From contig JAWRVZ010000245.1 of NCBI GenBank assembly GCA_037043235.1, forward strand, positions 659,098 to 723,097: 64,000 nucleotides of DNA, read 5' to 3'. The translations under genes and the position numbers were made by a program. Below are positions 49,926-60,487 of the stretch, in pieces. The stretch is from Rhodeus uyekii. Lineage: Eukaryota; Chordata; Actinopteri; Cypriniformes; Acheilognathidae. Position 1 is the first letter of the stretch, and every line of letters begins with the position of its first letter. The notes below the pieces were generated by a model. The model was not told where the DNA came from. It was given only the letters and a program-made list of their open reading frames with translations, and ran no database searches.

Positions 49926-50329
49926 ATTATTAATACCCTCTTCAGTGTGTTTTTTTGAGCTTTTACTTTTTGCCAAGTGACATTAAACATCACCCAAACA
50001 GGTAAATTGGTTTACTCAGCAGTCGCTTTCACAGCCTTGTGTTCATAATTCCACTCTTGTAAACCATTACAGCTGAAACTTTCAGGGAATTTTCTTAAAA
50101 CAAAGATTAAAAGATTGATCGGAAGCTTAATTCATTTGAAGTGCTTGTGCTAAATATTCAACTTTCAGATATAAGGGGAAAATCCCTACTATCTCTGGCC
50201 TTGGCTACCATGTAAAGACCTCTAGGGTGCTATGTTGATTTTATAAAAACGTGCTGCGAATTTTATCTCAGACATATTAGTCGATGTTAGTAAAACATTG
50301 GTTGTTGAAGATTATAACAGATGCAGATG
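49926..50329. other. Noncoding DNA between nested stack and DIRS copy
   Basis: AT-rich, nothing recognisable. Confidence 0.4.
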
Positions 50330-51025
50330 TTGGCAAGCAGTGGTGTGCCAGGGACAGTTGCCTCCGCGGACGTAACCTACCCTGCGCCCCGCGAAGCCGT
50401 CTTAGGTCTCCACGCCCGTCGGGATGGGAGATGGCGATGGCATCCACTATCCAGTGGGTCAACCTCTGTTTAGAGACAGCCTTTCCCTTCTGCTGTCCCC
50501 CAAAACAGACAAAGAGCTGCTCGAGCTTCTAAAGCTCTGCGTGCGGTCCACATAGAAACGTAGTGCACGGACGGGACACAGCAACGCGAGGGCTGGGTCT
50601 GCCTCCTCCCGGGGCAGTGCTTGCAGGTTCACCACCTGATCTCGAAGGGAAGTGGTGGGAACCTTGGGCACATATCCAAGCCGGGGCCTCAGGACAACGT
50701 GAGACAAGGCCGGCCCGAATTCAAGGCACGTTTCACTGACCGAAAATGCCTGCAGGTCCCCTACCCTCTTAAAGGAAGTGAGTGCAGTCAGGAGCACTGT
50801 CTTGAAAGACAAGATCTTGAGCTCCACTGACTCGAGGGGCTCGAAGGGAGCTCTCTGTAGGCCTGAGAGGATGACAGAGAGGTCCCAGGAGGGAAAGAGG
50901 GGCAGCCTGGGAGGGATTAACCTCCCGGCCCCTCTCAGGAACCTGATGACCAGGTCGTGCTTTCCAAGAGACCTGTCATTGACGGGAACATGATGAGCTG
51001 CAATGGCGGCGACATATACCTTCAA
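50277..51025 (-). pseudogene. DIRS tyrosine recombinase, N-terminal part
   Basis: Frame 51025-50459 (188 codons) contains LTSFKRVGDLQAFSV, which should hold the first catalytic Arg, and LLCPVRALRFYVDRT. After a shift, THWIVDAIAI follows and then unrelated text. The expected later His-x-x-Arg and catalytic Tyr are missing, so no recombination activity is possible. Confidence 0.75.
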
Positions 51026-51219
51026 GGTAGAGGGGGACAGCCCTCACTCCAACTCACCTTGAAGGAAGGAAAGCACAGAGCTGATCTGGCAAGTGTGGGG
51101 GTCTTACCGCCGGGAAGAACACCACTCAGAGAGTAGACTCCACTTCAAGGCATACGCCAGTCTCATAGAGCGGGCTCTAGCCGAAGTGATAGTGTCTACC
51201 ACCGCCGGTGGTAGGCCAC

Positions 51220-52117
51220 TTAAGTCTTCCGCGTCCCGTCCATGGACCACACGTGGAGGTTCCAAAGTTTTGGACGCCGGTGCCAAATGGTGCCCTGTTC
51301 CTGAGAAAGCAGGTCCTTCCTCAAGGGAATGCGCCAGGGAGGGGCTGTCGCGAGGAGTGAGAGTTCTGGAAACCAGGTCCGGTTGGGCCAGTACGCCGCA
51401 ACTAGCAAGACCTGCTCCTCGTCCTCCCTGACCTTGCACAGGGTCTGTTCAAGAAGGCTCACTGGGGGGAACGCATATTTGCGTAGGCCCCAGGGCCAGC
51501 TGTGTGCCATTGCATCCATGCCGAGGATCCCGTCTGTCAGGGAAAAAAACAACTGGCAGTGGAAGGATTCCCGGGAAGCGAACAGGTCTACCTCCGCTTC
51601 CCCGAATCGACTCCAGATCAGCTGAACCACCTGGGGGTGGAGTCTCCATTCTCCCGGGAACGTGAGCTGTCGTGAGAGCGTGTTAGCAGCACGATTGAGC
51701 TCGCCCGGAATGTAAATGGCACGCAGCGACATGAGCCGATGCTGACTCCAGAGGAGGAGGTGGCGGGCAAGTTGCGACATGCGACGGGAGTGTAGACCAC
51801 CCTGATGGTTGATGTACACCACGGTTGATGTGTTGTCCATGCGGACCAGTACATGCTTGCCCTGCAGCAACGGTCGGAACCGGCGCAATACAAGGTGTAC
51901 CGCTATCAACTGGCGGCAGTTTATATGCCACTGCCGCCGGGGCCCTCCAGGAGCCCGAGGCAGCATGCCCAATGCACTCGGCACCCCAGCCCATGGTGGA
52001 GGCATCTGTTGTAACAACAACATGCCTGTACACTTGCCCTAGGAGAACTCCAGCCCGTAGAAAAGCAAGGTCCGACCAAGGGCCGAACGTTTGGCGACAA
52101 GCCGGTGTGATTACCAC
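51220..52117 (-). pseudogene. DIRS RNase H region
   Basis: VVVTTDASTMGWGAE in one frame (52117-51683) supplies the first catalytic Asp. The overlapping frame (52023-51220) has VLVRMDNTSTVVYINHQGG, IPGELNRAANTLSR and AEVDLFASRE. A frameshift near 51930 separates the two. This domain removes template RNA during reverse transcription. Confidence 0.8.
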
Positions 52118-52421
52118 ATGGAATGTGCCCTGGTGCCAAGCCCACCTCGGGACTCGGTCCCGTAATCAGTGTTGAAGTGGTCTCATATGCATCAACCCGA
52201 GTGGTGTTACAGATTGACATATTGACATGTTGCGGATGACATATGCCCCAGGAGCCTCTGAATCTGTTTCAGTGGGACCACTGTTTTCCGCCTGACTACT
52301 TTCAGGCAGTTCAACACGTTCGTTGAGCACGTTCGTTGGTGAGACGTCCTGACATGGAGACCGAGTCCAACTCCAACCCGAGAAAGGAGATGCTCTGCAC
52401 AGCGGAGAGCTTGCTCTTCTC

Positions 52422-53177
52422 CTAGTTGACCCGAAGCCCCAAATGGTTGAGGTATCTGAGCACCAAGTCCCTGTGCTCGTACACCCGATCCCGCGCCAAA
52501 ATGAGCCAGTCGTCGAGATAATTCAGGATGCGGACTCCCATCTCTCTAAGGGGTGAAAGGGCAGCCTCCGCGACCTTGGTGAAGACGCGGGGAGACAGGG
52601 ACAAACCAAAGGGGAGGACCTTGTACTGGTATGCCCGACCCTCGAACGCAAAGCGAAGGAACGTTCTGTGACGAGGGAATATCGAGACATGAAAGTACGC
52701 GTCCTTCAGGTCGATTGCTGCAAACCAGTCCTGGGAGCGTACGCACGTGAGGATGTGTCTCTGTGTTAACATTTTGAACGGAAGCCTGTGTAGGGTCCGA
52801 TTCAAGACACGCAGGTCCAGGATATGCTGTAACCCCCCGCCTTTCTTGGGAACGATGAAGTAGGGGCTGTAAAACCCCGACTCCATCTCGGCTGGAGGGA
52901 CAGGCTCGATCACGCCCTTCGCCAGGAGGACAGCGATCTCCTCCCGAAGTACAGGGGCGTCCTTGCCTGCCACTGAGGTAATCAGAACGCCGCTGAACCT
53001 GGGGGGCTGGGAGGCGAACTGAATCGCATAGCCGAGTCTGATTGTCCAAATGAGCCAACAAGATGGAGTGGGAAGCGCTAACCAAGCCCCCAAACTCCGT
53101 TCGAGAGGCACCAAGGGGACGACCGATGAACCCGCGGGGGGGCAGCAGGGAGCTTTGAGGCCGAACCCAGGAGGCAT
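52422..53177 (-). pseudogene. DIRS reverse transcriptase domain
   Basis: 251 open codons. Residues 99-117 are ESGFYSPYFIVPKKGGGLQ. D156 lies in AAIDLKDAYF, LPFGLSLSPR is at 188-197, and YLDD is at 220-223. A TAG at 52422-52424 ends the frame, after which matching text continues (LSAVQSISFLGLELDSVSM), so it is an acquired stop. The start used is arbitrary: DIRS pol usually overlaps gag. Confidence 0.85.
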
Positions 53178-54354
53178 GGCGTCCCGGAGTCGAGGCGGTG
53201 AGTGTGGTGCGTCGCCTTCCTGCGGGGGGGAGGGGCCGGCTGGGAGGCCTCCGGTCCGGCCAGACCCTGTGACTTATCGCCTCAGTCTGCTTCTGCACTG
53301 TCGAGAATTGCTGTGCAAAATCCATGACAGTGTCGCCGAAGAGGCCAGCCTGGGAGATGGGGGTGTCGAGAAAGCGAACTTTGTCGGCGTCCCTCATCTC
53401 AGCCAGGTCCAGCCAGAGATGGCGCTCCTGGACCACAAGTGTGGACATCGTCTGGCCGAGGGCCCGCGCTGCGACCTTAGTCGAAAGCGGTCGCCGTGCG
53501 CAGTTTCTGCATCAACCCTGGCGCAGACCTACCCTCGTGCAGCTCTTTAAGAGCTTTTGCCTGATAGACTTGCAGGATGGCCATGGCATGCAGGGCGGAA
53601 GCTGCCTGTCCAGCGGCGCTGTAAGCCTTGGCAGCCAGGGCTGCTGTCGACTTAGCCGCCTTGGATGGCTGGCAGGTGGCAGCATTTTGCGGGCACAAGT
53701 GCACCGCAACTGCACGCGCCACCTGGGGAATGTCCCCATAACCCTTCCATCGAGGGTAGTGAGAGCGGAGGAGGTCAGAGAGCGGCTTCGGGCAGTAAAA
53801 GGTGCCTTCCACGACTTACTGACCTCCTCATGCACTTCCGGGAAGAAAGAAAAGAAACGCGCCAAGAAACCAATCGTCCAGCCGCGAACGCTCGGGCGAC
53901 GGTGGAGGGTTCCACTCGAGCCCAATACCCGCGGCAGCCCGGGAAAGCATGGTCATCATCTCCTTATCTGAGAGGGGGGCTGCTCGGCTTCCACACTCGA
54001 GGATGACAGCCCACTCTCCGATGCAGCAATCGACATCCGATCCTCATCCGAGAGAGGAGTGGGAGGTTTGTGAAGGCTGGCCTGACGAAGTAGCTCCCAC
54101 TGTAACCCCCAGGTCACCCAGAGTGCTAACCAACCGCTCAGCTCTACCTTGAGAAGCAGAGGGGACATGGGTAGCAGCAGAGGGGGCTCGAACCTCCGTA
54201 TCAAAGAGGGCGAGCCGCGACCGCAACACCGACATGGTCATATAAATTGTGCTCTCTCAGCGTGCTGCCTGCCCAGTCACGAGAAACAGTGCTCATAGCC
54301 GTCAGATGAGGTCAGGAAACGACCGCATCCAGAAACACACAAACGAAAAGGCAT
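53140..54354 (-). pseudogene. DIRS gag-like ORF1, frameshifted
   Basis: ATG at 54354 starts MPFRLCVSGCGRFLTSSDGY then EHCFS and a stop at about 54277. Downstream pieces are MTMSVLRSRLALFDTEVRAP (54241), the region with TTLDGRVM, and GQAASALHAMAILQVYQAKA (53812-53477). The last is VVQERHLWLDLAEMRDADK with QAGLFGDTV (53448 onward). Compared with the fragment at 55669-55905, about 30 bp of the Cys-rich segment is missing near 54245. Same Cys/His layout as the plus-strand copy. Confidence 0.7.
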
Positions 54355-54584
54355 CTTGAAAAGACGCTGATCGTCCGTGCTTTGCTCTTTTAGAGGAAAC
54401 TTCTCTTTTTCTGACCGATGCACAGGGGGGTGACACGATAGCTGGGACACGCGCACCACCGCTGAAGCACCGTATCTTCCAGTCGAATAAAAGACGTTCT
54501 GTTTGGCAGGTGATCAGAAAGGAGCGGCTGATTACAACTGCTCGGCTCCGAAGCAAATGTATGAATGAAGTGAGCGATGCCGGT

Positions 54585-54594
54585 CCTATTTATA
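54585..54594 (-). promoter_or_regulatory. TATA-like box of the minus-strand DIRS copy
   Basis: Minus-strand TATAAATAGG lies about 230 bp upstream of the gag start and just after a CCCGCCCC GC-box. The architecture fits a polymerase II promoter; function not shown. Confidence 0.5.
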
Positions 54595-54735
54595 CCCGGA
54601 AGCCGTGCGGGGCGGGTCTCGGCATGCAATTCTCACTAGCCAATGTTCATTAGCCAATGTTCCCAAGCGAGACCCCATGACGTCAGTCCGACGTAACGTC
54701 GAACGTGACTGACTGATAGGGAACTGTTTCTCCAG

Positions 54736-55093
54736 TCAGATTAAAAATGGTTATAGAGAGAAATGTACTGCACCATGGTATAGCAGTATTACTCATGCTA
54801 TCAAAGGACACTCATAATTTAGAGAGCAAATGGAATCAATCTTATTTAGAGGTTTTTAGAATCACATGGAAAGACAGCATGTCCTGTTATTAAAAGGCTC
54901 TAAAAGCAGCCAAGATCAAGACTCTCTGCAAACTCATAGAAAATAACCAAAACAGTCCAATGTTTAGTGGCTAGATTAACAAGTAAACAAACATCACCTA
55001 GTAATGACATAAAAAAATCAAAGGCATCGGGAAATATGATTGTAAATGCATGTTTTATTAACCTCAATCAAGAAAATTTGCAGTGCTTTACAC
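54736..55093. other. Noncoding DNA
   Basis: AT-rich, nothing recognisable. Confidence 0.4.
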
Positions 55094-55650
55094 CAGTGGT
55101 CCCCAACCTTTTTATCGCCACCTTCAAAATAAAATACAGTTACACAAACAAATGAATATAAAGTGATTTAACATTTTAACTAAACTAGAACGCTAAATCA
55201 ATGAGAACCCTGAGCTTATTTCTTTACAACGAGACGGTACCTGGGAGTAAAAGGAGACAATAACACCCGAAGTGTATTGCTTATGTCCATGTTTATTGTT
55301 GTTTTGTTTCACACAGATAGGATGTTGAAAATGCTCGTTTTTGCTAATTTGTGGATTAAATTTGAGCAGGCAATATACACGTACACAAAGCAATTTTAAA
55401 CATGAGAAAATACTGGTGAAGAGAGGAGAGCGATACACACCTTCTCTCCACCAAAGATACAACGCCACTGCCGCTTGCAACCACTCAGCTCCAGATGTCA
55501 CCTAAAACCGCCCCGATATCATGATATTTGCAGGGTAATGATACGGTTTTAGGTGACGTCTGGAGCTGAGCGGCTGCAAGCGGCAGTGGTGTTGAAGCTT
55601 TGTCGTCGCCTGTCTCTCAGCTCCCAGTTAACCTCTCGTCGATGGAAAGT
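55094..55650 (+). mobile_element. hAT-like element fragment containing a large palindrome
   Basis: Begins CAGTGGTCCCCAACCTTTTT, a hAT left end like that at 16113. The interior shares CGCCACTGCCGCTTGCA and its flanks with the hAT MITE at 25050-25775. No right end was identified. Confidence 0.5.
55461..55593. repeat. Inverted repeat, 50-bp arms
   Basis: Arms 55461-55510 and 55544-55593 are complementary at 46 of 50 positions around a 33-bp centre containing GATATCATGATAT. As RNA or single-stranded DNA it could form a long hairpin. Confidence 0.85.
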
Positions 55651-55664
55651 CGCACAAACCCGAG

Positions 55665-55905
55665 CGATGCCGAGAGAGGAGTGGGAGGTTTGTGAAGGCT
55701 GGCCTGACGAAGTAGCTCCCACTGTAACCCTCAGGTCACCCAGAGTGCTAACCAACCGCTCAGCTCTACCTTGAGAAGCAGAGGGGACATGGGTAGCAGC
55801 AGAGGGGGCTCGAACCTCCGTATCAAAGAGGGCGAGCCGCGACCGCAACACCGACATGGTCATGCACCCGCAAGGAGAGCATGAACCATCCACAAGTGCT
55901 CTCTG
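55665..55905 (-). pseudogene. Second DIRS gag fragment
   Basis: 55669-55863 is almost identical to 54045-54241. The minus-strand frame gives DGSCSPCGCMTMSVLRSRLA then HVPSASQGRAERLVSTLGDL, with one Gly/Arg difference. It retains the CSPCGC pair of cysteines lost from the main copy. The flanks are not DIRS, so it is a scrap of a separate insertion or a local rearrangement. Confidence 0.8.
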
Positions 55906-56155
55906 TTATGCAGACAGTATACCAATACTCTAATGAGAGCTAGTATGCAGTTACTTATTTGTTATTTACTAGTTTTGGTAATGTAAAGTTACTTAGTTAC
56001 GTTGTTTAAAGTGGACCATCAAAATAAAGTAATTTTTTTTTCTTTAGATTAGTTATTTTTAGTATACAATTCCATTGATAAAGATACTAGATTAAAGCAT
56101 AAAATATTGTTGTAAATAACTGAAATAAAATTAAAAACTGATAATATTTGGTATT
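55906..56155. other. Noncoding DNA
   Basis: AT-rich, nothing recognisable. Confidence 0.4.
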
Positions 56156-56156
56156 T

Positions 56157-56465
56157 GTTACCCATCAGTCATGTCCTTCATGTACTTTCTTTCAGTTGTG
56201 AACTTCCGGTTCCCTTCCGTGTTCTCCCATGCGTCATCAGTCACCTCGCTTGTCTTGTCAGCTGCGTCTTATCCCCTCATTATCCCCTCATGTATTTAGC
56301 CCTCTTGTGTTGCATTGTCTTTCTCCTTTTCACTGTGCCTGTTCTGTTTTTGTTTTTGTATTTAAATTATTTTGTTTTGGTTCTAACGAAGTGAGTTTTC
56401 TGCCGGAGACCTGTGCTCTCCATCGTGTTTCTCCGCATCGCACACGCTTCGCACACGCTAATAGT
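56157..56465 (+). mobile_element. Solo-LTR-like sequence
   Basis: Starts TGTTACCCATCAG, is pyrimidine-biased, and has the TCTCCGCATCGCACACGC motif at about 56430-56447 shared with the LTR 3' ends at 60399 and 62515. No TSD was found; the end is not defined. Confidence 0.4.
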
Positions 56466-57007
56466 ATTATAGTATTACTGGGTTTATTTGGGCATTTGAC
56501 AAAAAAATATTCTGTTAAACTTTTTTCTTTACTATTTTTAGGTGACATAGTAAAATTGTAATATCAATTAACAACATGTACTTATTACAAAATCACAGTT
56601 AGGGTTAGGTTTAGTGTTGGTTATTTGTAATTATGCATAATTCACTGTTTTTATTTCAATAAGTAATGTAACTATGTCACCTGAAAATGAATTGTTGCCA
56701 AATATTTTACAACAAAAATCTCTGGTTGGGCTGAAAGTCAACTTTACTGAATCACTGCGAAGCATGAAACACAAGAACTACAATACCACATGTCATGATC
56801 ACATGTATGACTTCTAAACCTTTAGTCATTTCTCCTAGCATGGAGAATGAAGCTTTACAGTAAATTAATCATTAGTAGAACAAGATTAAAAACATGGACA
56901 GTCGTGTACAAGTAACTGTCAATGTAATGATTTACTCCAACATAGTTTATGAGAATAGAATGTATAGAATGTATTAAGCGAGAAGGTTTGATTGCATTTC
57001 TCCCTCT

Positions 57008-57008
<1 letters not shown>
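56466..57008. other. Noncoding DNA
   Basis: Nothing recognisable. Confidence 0.4.
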
Positions 57009-57010
<2 letters not shown>

Positions 57011-57049
<39 letters not shown>

Positions 57050-57063
57050 GTGTGTGTGTGTGT
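57011..57063. repeat. (CT)n followed by (GT)n microsatellite
   Basis: CT run 57011-57047, then GT run to about 57063. Confidence 0.95.
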
Positions 57064-59050
57064 TTACGCTTGCCTTTTAGTGTTCCTTGGCTCTCTCTCA
57101 TTATATTTGTCTCAGGGGGAAGAAGTACATGTGTCCATCTCTATATCTCCTTTGAAAATATAATTGGACTGAATGTAATTCTCTAGTGGCGTTTAATTAA
57201 GGCAAGGTGATGAAGTAGAACATAGCTGATCTTAAGTGTAAATGTCTACATAATAAAGAGAAAGCATAGACATCTTTTGTTCCTCCGCTCAATGTTTATT
57301 ATACATTTTTAAATCATACCTGGAGATGTATCGTTTATTTTGTTCATGATATGTGGGTACTGTGTAAGTACTGTGGACTTCCTCGTGTAATTCCCACCTG
57401 ACGCGCAGCGTGTTCTGTTGCTGTAAACATTTGAACTGTGTTGGTTCTTCAGATCTTTTCATTGATGTGTGATGTTCTCTCTCTCGCTCTTTCTCTTTTA
57501 GGCACACTTTTGTTTGTTCCTGCTTATGTTAGTGTAGTGGTTCCACAATGGAAGTTTGCTCCTAGTCAGATTTTTATCAATATACCTCTCAGAAATCTAA
57601 TTTTGGAGGATTCTGTGAAGCTTTAGTTATTTCCTGGATGTCACTGATGGCTTTTAATGAATGAGCTGTTTTAACTTTGATTTAAAAGGGATAGTTATAT
57701 CCAATAATGAAGATTCTACCATCATTTATTTACCCTTATGCCATTCCAAACATGAGTTTATTGTACATCCATTGAGAATCTATGCAATCGAAAATCTCAC
57801 ACTTCAAAAAGTAAATGTAGATTAATATATGGGAATTAAATTAAATGAAAACTGTTTATCATGAAGTGATCATGTCTCTTCAGAACATTTTGAGTAAATC
57901 GCTCAATCCATATAGGTTCCTTTTATGATCTCTTCATGAACTTTCTGAATCTTGTAGATTTTGGTTGCATGGACAAAAATAATGAGAGAAAATTAACAAT
58001 AAACAATAAACTATTCCTGTAAGGAAGTAAGAGTAAGAGCTTAGTCTTTTCCTCACGGTTTGGATTTTAATGTAAGCCAATTACTCTGGAAAAATGGTAA
58101 CCTAAAATTAGATCAAATTAATCTAAATCAAATGGCATTATTCAAGTAAACAAAAGAAAAAAGAAAATCATCACAGAAACAATCTACAATCTTGATTTGT
58201 TCCATCAAAATGTTATTCTAGGGATTGAAGCAGGAAGAAATTCAGTGTATCAGTGTAGATTAGTCACAAATGGTGTCCTTTTACTTTTGTTCCACTGCGT
58301 GTAATGTCAGTTACAGTACGTAAATGGTAATTATTCTCTGTAATTGCCGTTAAAACTATATGACCATTTACCCAAAAAGCATCAGGCTCATTGAAATAGA
58401 GCAGGCGTTTGATACTTTGATTTGTTTGTTGTTCAGAGCGCTCAGGTATGCAGAGTTCAGGTTTGCCTTGACCTGTTTATGATCAGAATGAATTTGACAC
58501 CACAGCGATTATTAAAATTTGTACTTGCCACATGAGAAACTTTCAGTTCAAACTCAGTCAGTTCTTAATATATTGACTGCATACACTAAAACTCTCTGTA
58601 GATGTTGAGTAGATGGCCAGTTATTTTACTTTCCATTTGATTTCTCAGATATCAGACTAATTTCCTTTTTCTATCTCATTCACTTGTATTCACTTATCGA
58701 TCTATTCAGTCATTGATCAGAAACATTGATCCAACCACTGATCCTTCCAGCCATCCGTCAGCTGCTGACAGGCTTTTAATTGATGAGAAAGCGGGTCAAA
58801 TTAAGCAATTAGTCCAAATAGGGGAAAGCAGACAGATAACTGCACCCTAACCAGGTGAAGACACACAGCCAGAGTAATGATAGGGAGATGCGGAGTGTTT
58901 ACGCTTTTTCATTTCGCAATGTGAATGAATTTTTCATTGCGATTCATAAAATATCCATTACTATTGTACCTGAGGAGAGGATAAAACAGAGGACAAAGAG
59001 AAAGAGAGCCCTTATGAATCAAGAGTTGGTTGAACGCTGATGGAGGTGTT
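57064..59050. other. Unique noncoding DNA
   Basis: No coding signal. 58755-58830 has a dense set of transcription-factor-like words (see findings). Confidence 0.4.
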
Positions 59051-59076
59051 GGGGGGGGGGGGGGGGGGGGGGGGGG
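59051..59076 (+). repeat. 26-bp poly(G) tract
   Basis: Uninterrupted G run. The proline-rich minus-strand frames across it are artefacts. Its exact length is likely to be unstable or misread. Confidence 0.9.
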
Positions 59077-59450
59077 TGAACGACAAAAACCAAACACCTG
59101 ACAGACAGGGTGGGGGTTGGGAGTAATATCTGGGTGAAAATCAGAAGGGGATGTGTGGGGAAAGATGGGTCGCTTAGGGAGGGGTGGCGGAGGATAGCGC
59201 CACTGACAATAACACCAACCACAGCGAGCGTGATTGGGCGATGCTCATTTTCACTCTGTCAAGAGATTATAGACGATGCCAACCATTGTCACAGCATCAT
59301 TCCACACGTGAGAGGAAATCTTTTGTTCAAAACCAAGACAGATCTCTTGTAGATTTCAGTTTGTTCCCACTTATGACAGGTTCCAAGAAGTAGTAACATC
59401 ATTTTACAGTCTCGTGACCATTAAGAACCTTAAGTTTCCTAAAGAACTTT

Positions 59451-59760
59451 TGGTCCCATTTTATATTGTCTTTAACCACTATTTACTAACATTTCAATTA
59501 ATAATTGTATGCAATGCACTTATTGTGTACATATGACTTTACATTGCATTCATATTTAAACAATATGTCTTGTAATTACAGCTGTAATTAATTACTGTAA
59601 TAGCATCCGTAATTACACTGTTGGCCCTTCCCTTACACCTTAACACACCCTTAAACTGACCCATACCTCCAAACCTGTCTCTAAACTTACATCTATCCAC
59701 TTCAATCGCAGCACACGTGTTTTGCAATACAACATCAATAAGCAGACTGTATCTAACAAT
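59451..59760. repeat. Cyprinid-like dispersed DNA repeat, partial
   Basis: TGGTCCCATTTTATATTGTC at the start, then AATGCACTTATTGTGTACAT, AATTACACTGTTGGCCC and GTGTTTTGCAATACAA in the order seen in a very abundant zebrafish-type repeat. The matching right end is missing. Confidence 0.6.
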
Positions 59761-60078
59761 GACCAACGTTGGTAAAATTGCTGCATGGTATATCAAAACA
59801 TCATAAATGTACATATCACAATGGTTTGCGAAACCTGAATAGGCTACTTCAAATAGCCGTGAAAAGCCAAAGTATTGGGTCAACAAATATTGCATAGAAT
59901 AGACCAGCCAAGTCACTGTTACTTATTTGTGACTTGTTTGACTTTAAAAATAGTTATTAAGAGCAATAAGCTGTGGAAAACAGAAAACAACTCATTGTGA
60001 CTCATGCGGTCCGGCACACATCTGAAGCTTGCACACAAAAAGTCACAGCACAAACCTGAATTCAGTTCCCTTTAACAG
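59761..60078. other. Noncoding DNA
   Basis: Nothing recognisable. Ends in the AACAG target duplicated by the next element. Confidence 0.4.
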
Positions 60079-60441
60079 TGTCACGTTTATGTTAGTTTTC
60101 ACCCTGGACTCTTAGTTTAACTTCTTTGTGTCACATGTTCCCCGTTCCTGATCTCACCGTCACCCAGTTCCCCTCGTCACTCATTAAGTCACAGGTGTCT
60201 TGTGTTTCAGCTAATCATAGTCATTATTTAAGTTCCCCCTGTTCACTCCCCAGATTGTCAGTTCTTATAGTTATCTTTATGTTATGTTGCGTTGTTCTAG
60301 TGTGGATGCCCTTGGAGTTGATGCACTCCCATGTGCGGTTTTGTTTTCATTTTTAATTAAAGTATTTCTGTTTCTTGGACTCCGTGTCTCTGCGTATATC
60401 TCCGCATCGCACGCCAGCGCTTCACTCATAACAGTGTGACA
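60079..60441 (+). repeat. 5' LTR of the compact element
   Basis: TG to CA ends. TATA-poor; a TATTTAAGT motif near 60225 and ATTAAAG near 60355 may serve as initiator-region and polyadenylation signals. A 76-codon frame inside is present in both LTRs and has no known match. Confidence 0.93.
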
Positions 60442-60487
60442 GAAGAACTGACCAGGGCTGGTCACCCTCAAGCGACCGTTTGTCACC

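Larger units (their letters stand above)
50330..54735 (-). mobile_element. DIRS-type retrotransposon, minus strand, decayed and 3'-truncated
   Basis: Minus-strand order is promoter region, gag, RT, RNase H, recombinase, the DIRS order. It is related to but clearly diverged from the copy at 33823-37403. The 5' end near 54720 has TGACGTCA-type motifs and two GAACATTGGCTA repeats. The recombinase is cut off at about 50330, so the right ITR and ICR are gone and no complementary termini were found. Multiple stops and frameshifts. Confidence 0.85.

Noticed and set aside
60126..60356. 76-codon frame present twice, in both LTRs (also 62242-62472)
   Set aside because: Duplicated only because the LTRs are identical; no recognisable motif and atypical composition for a protein.
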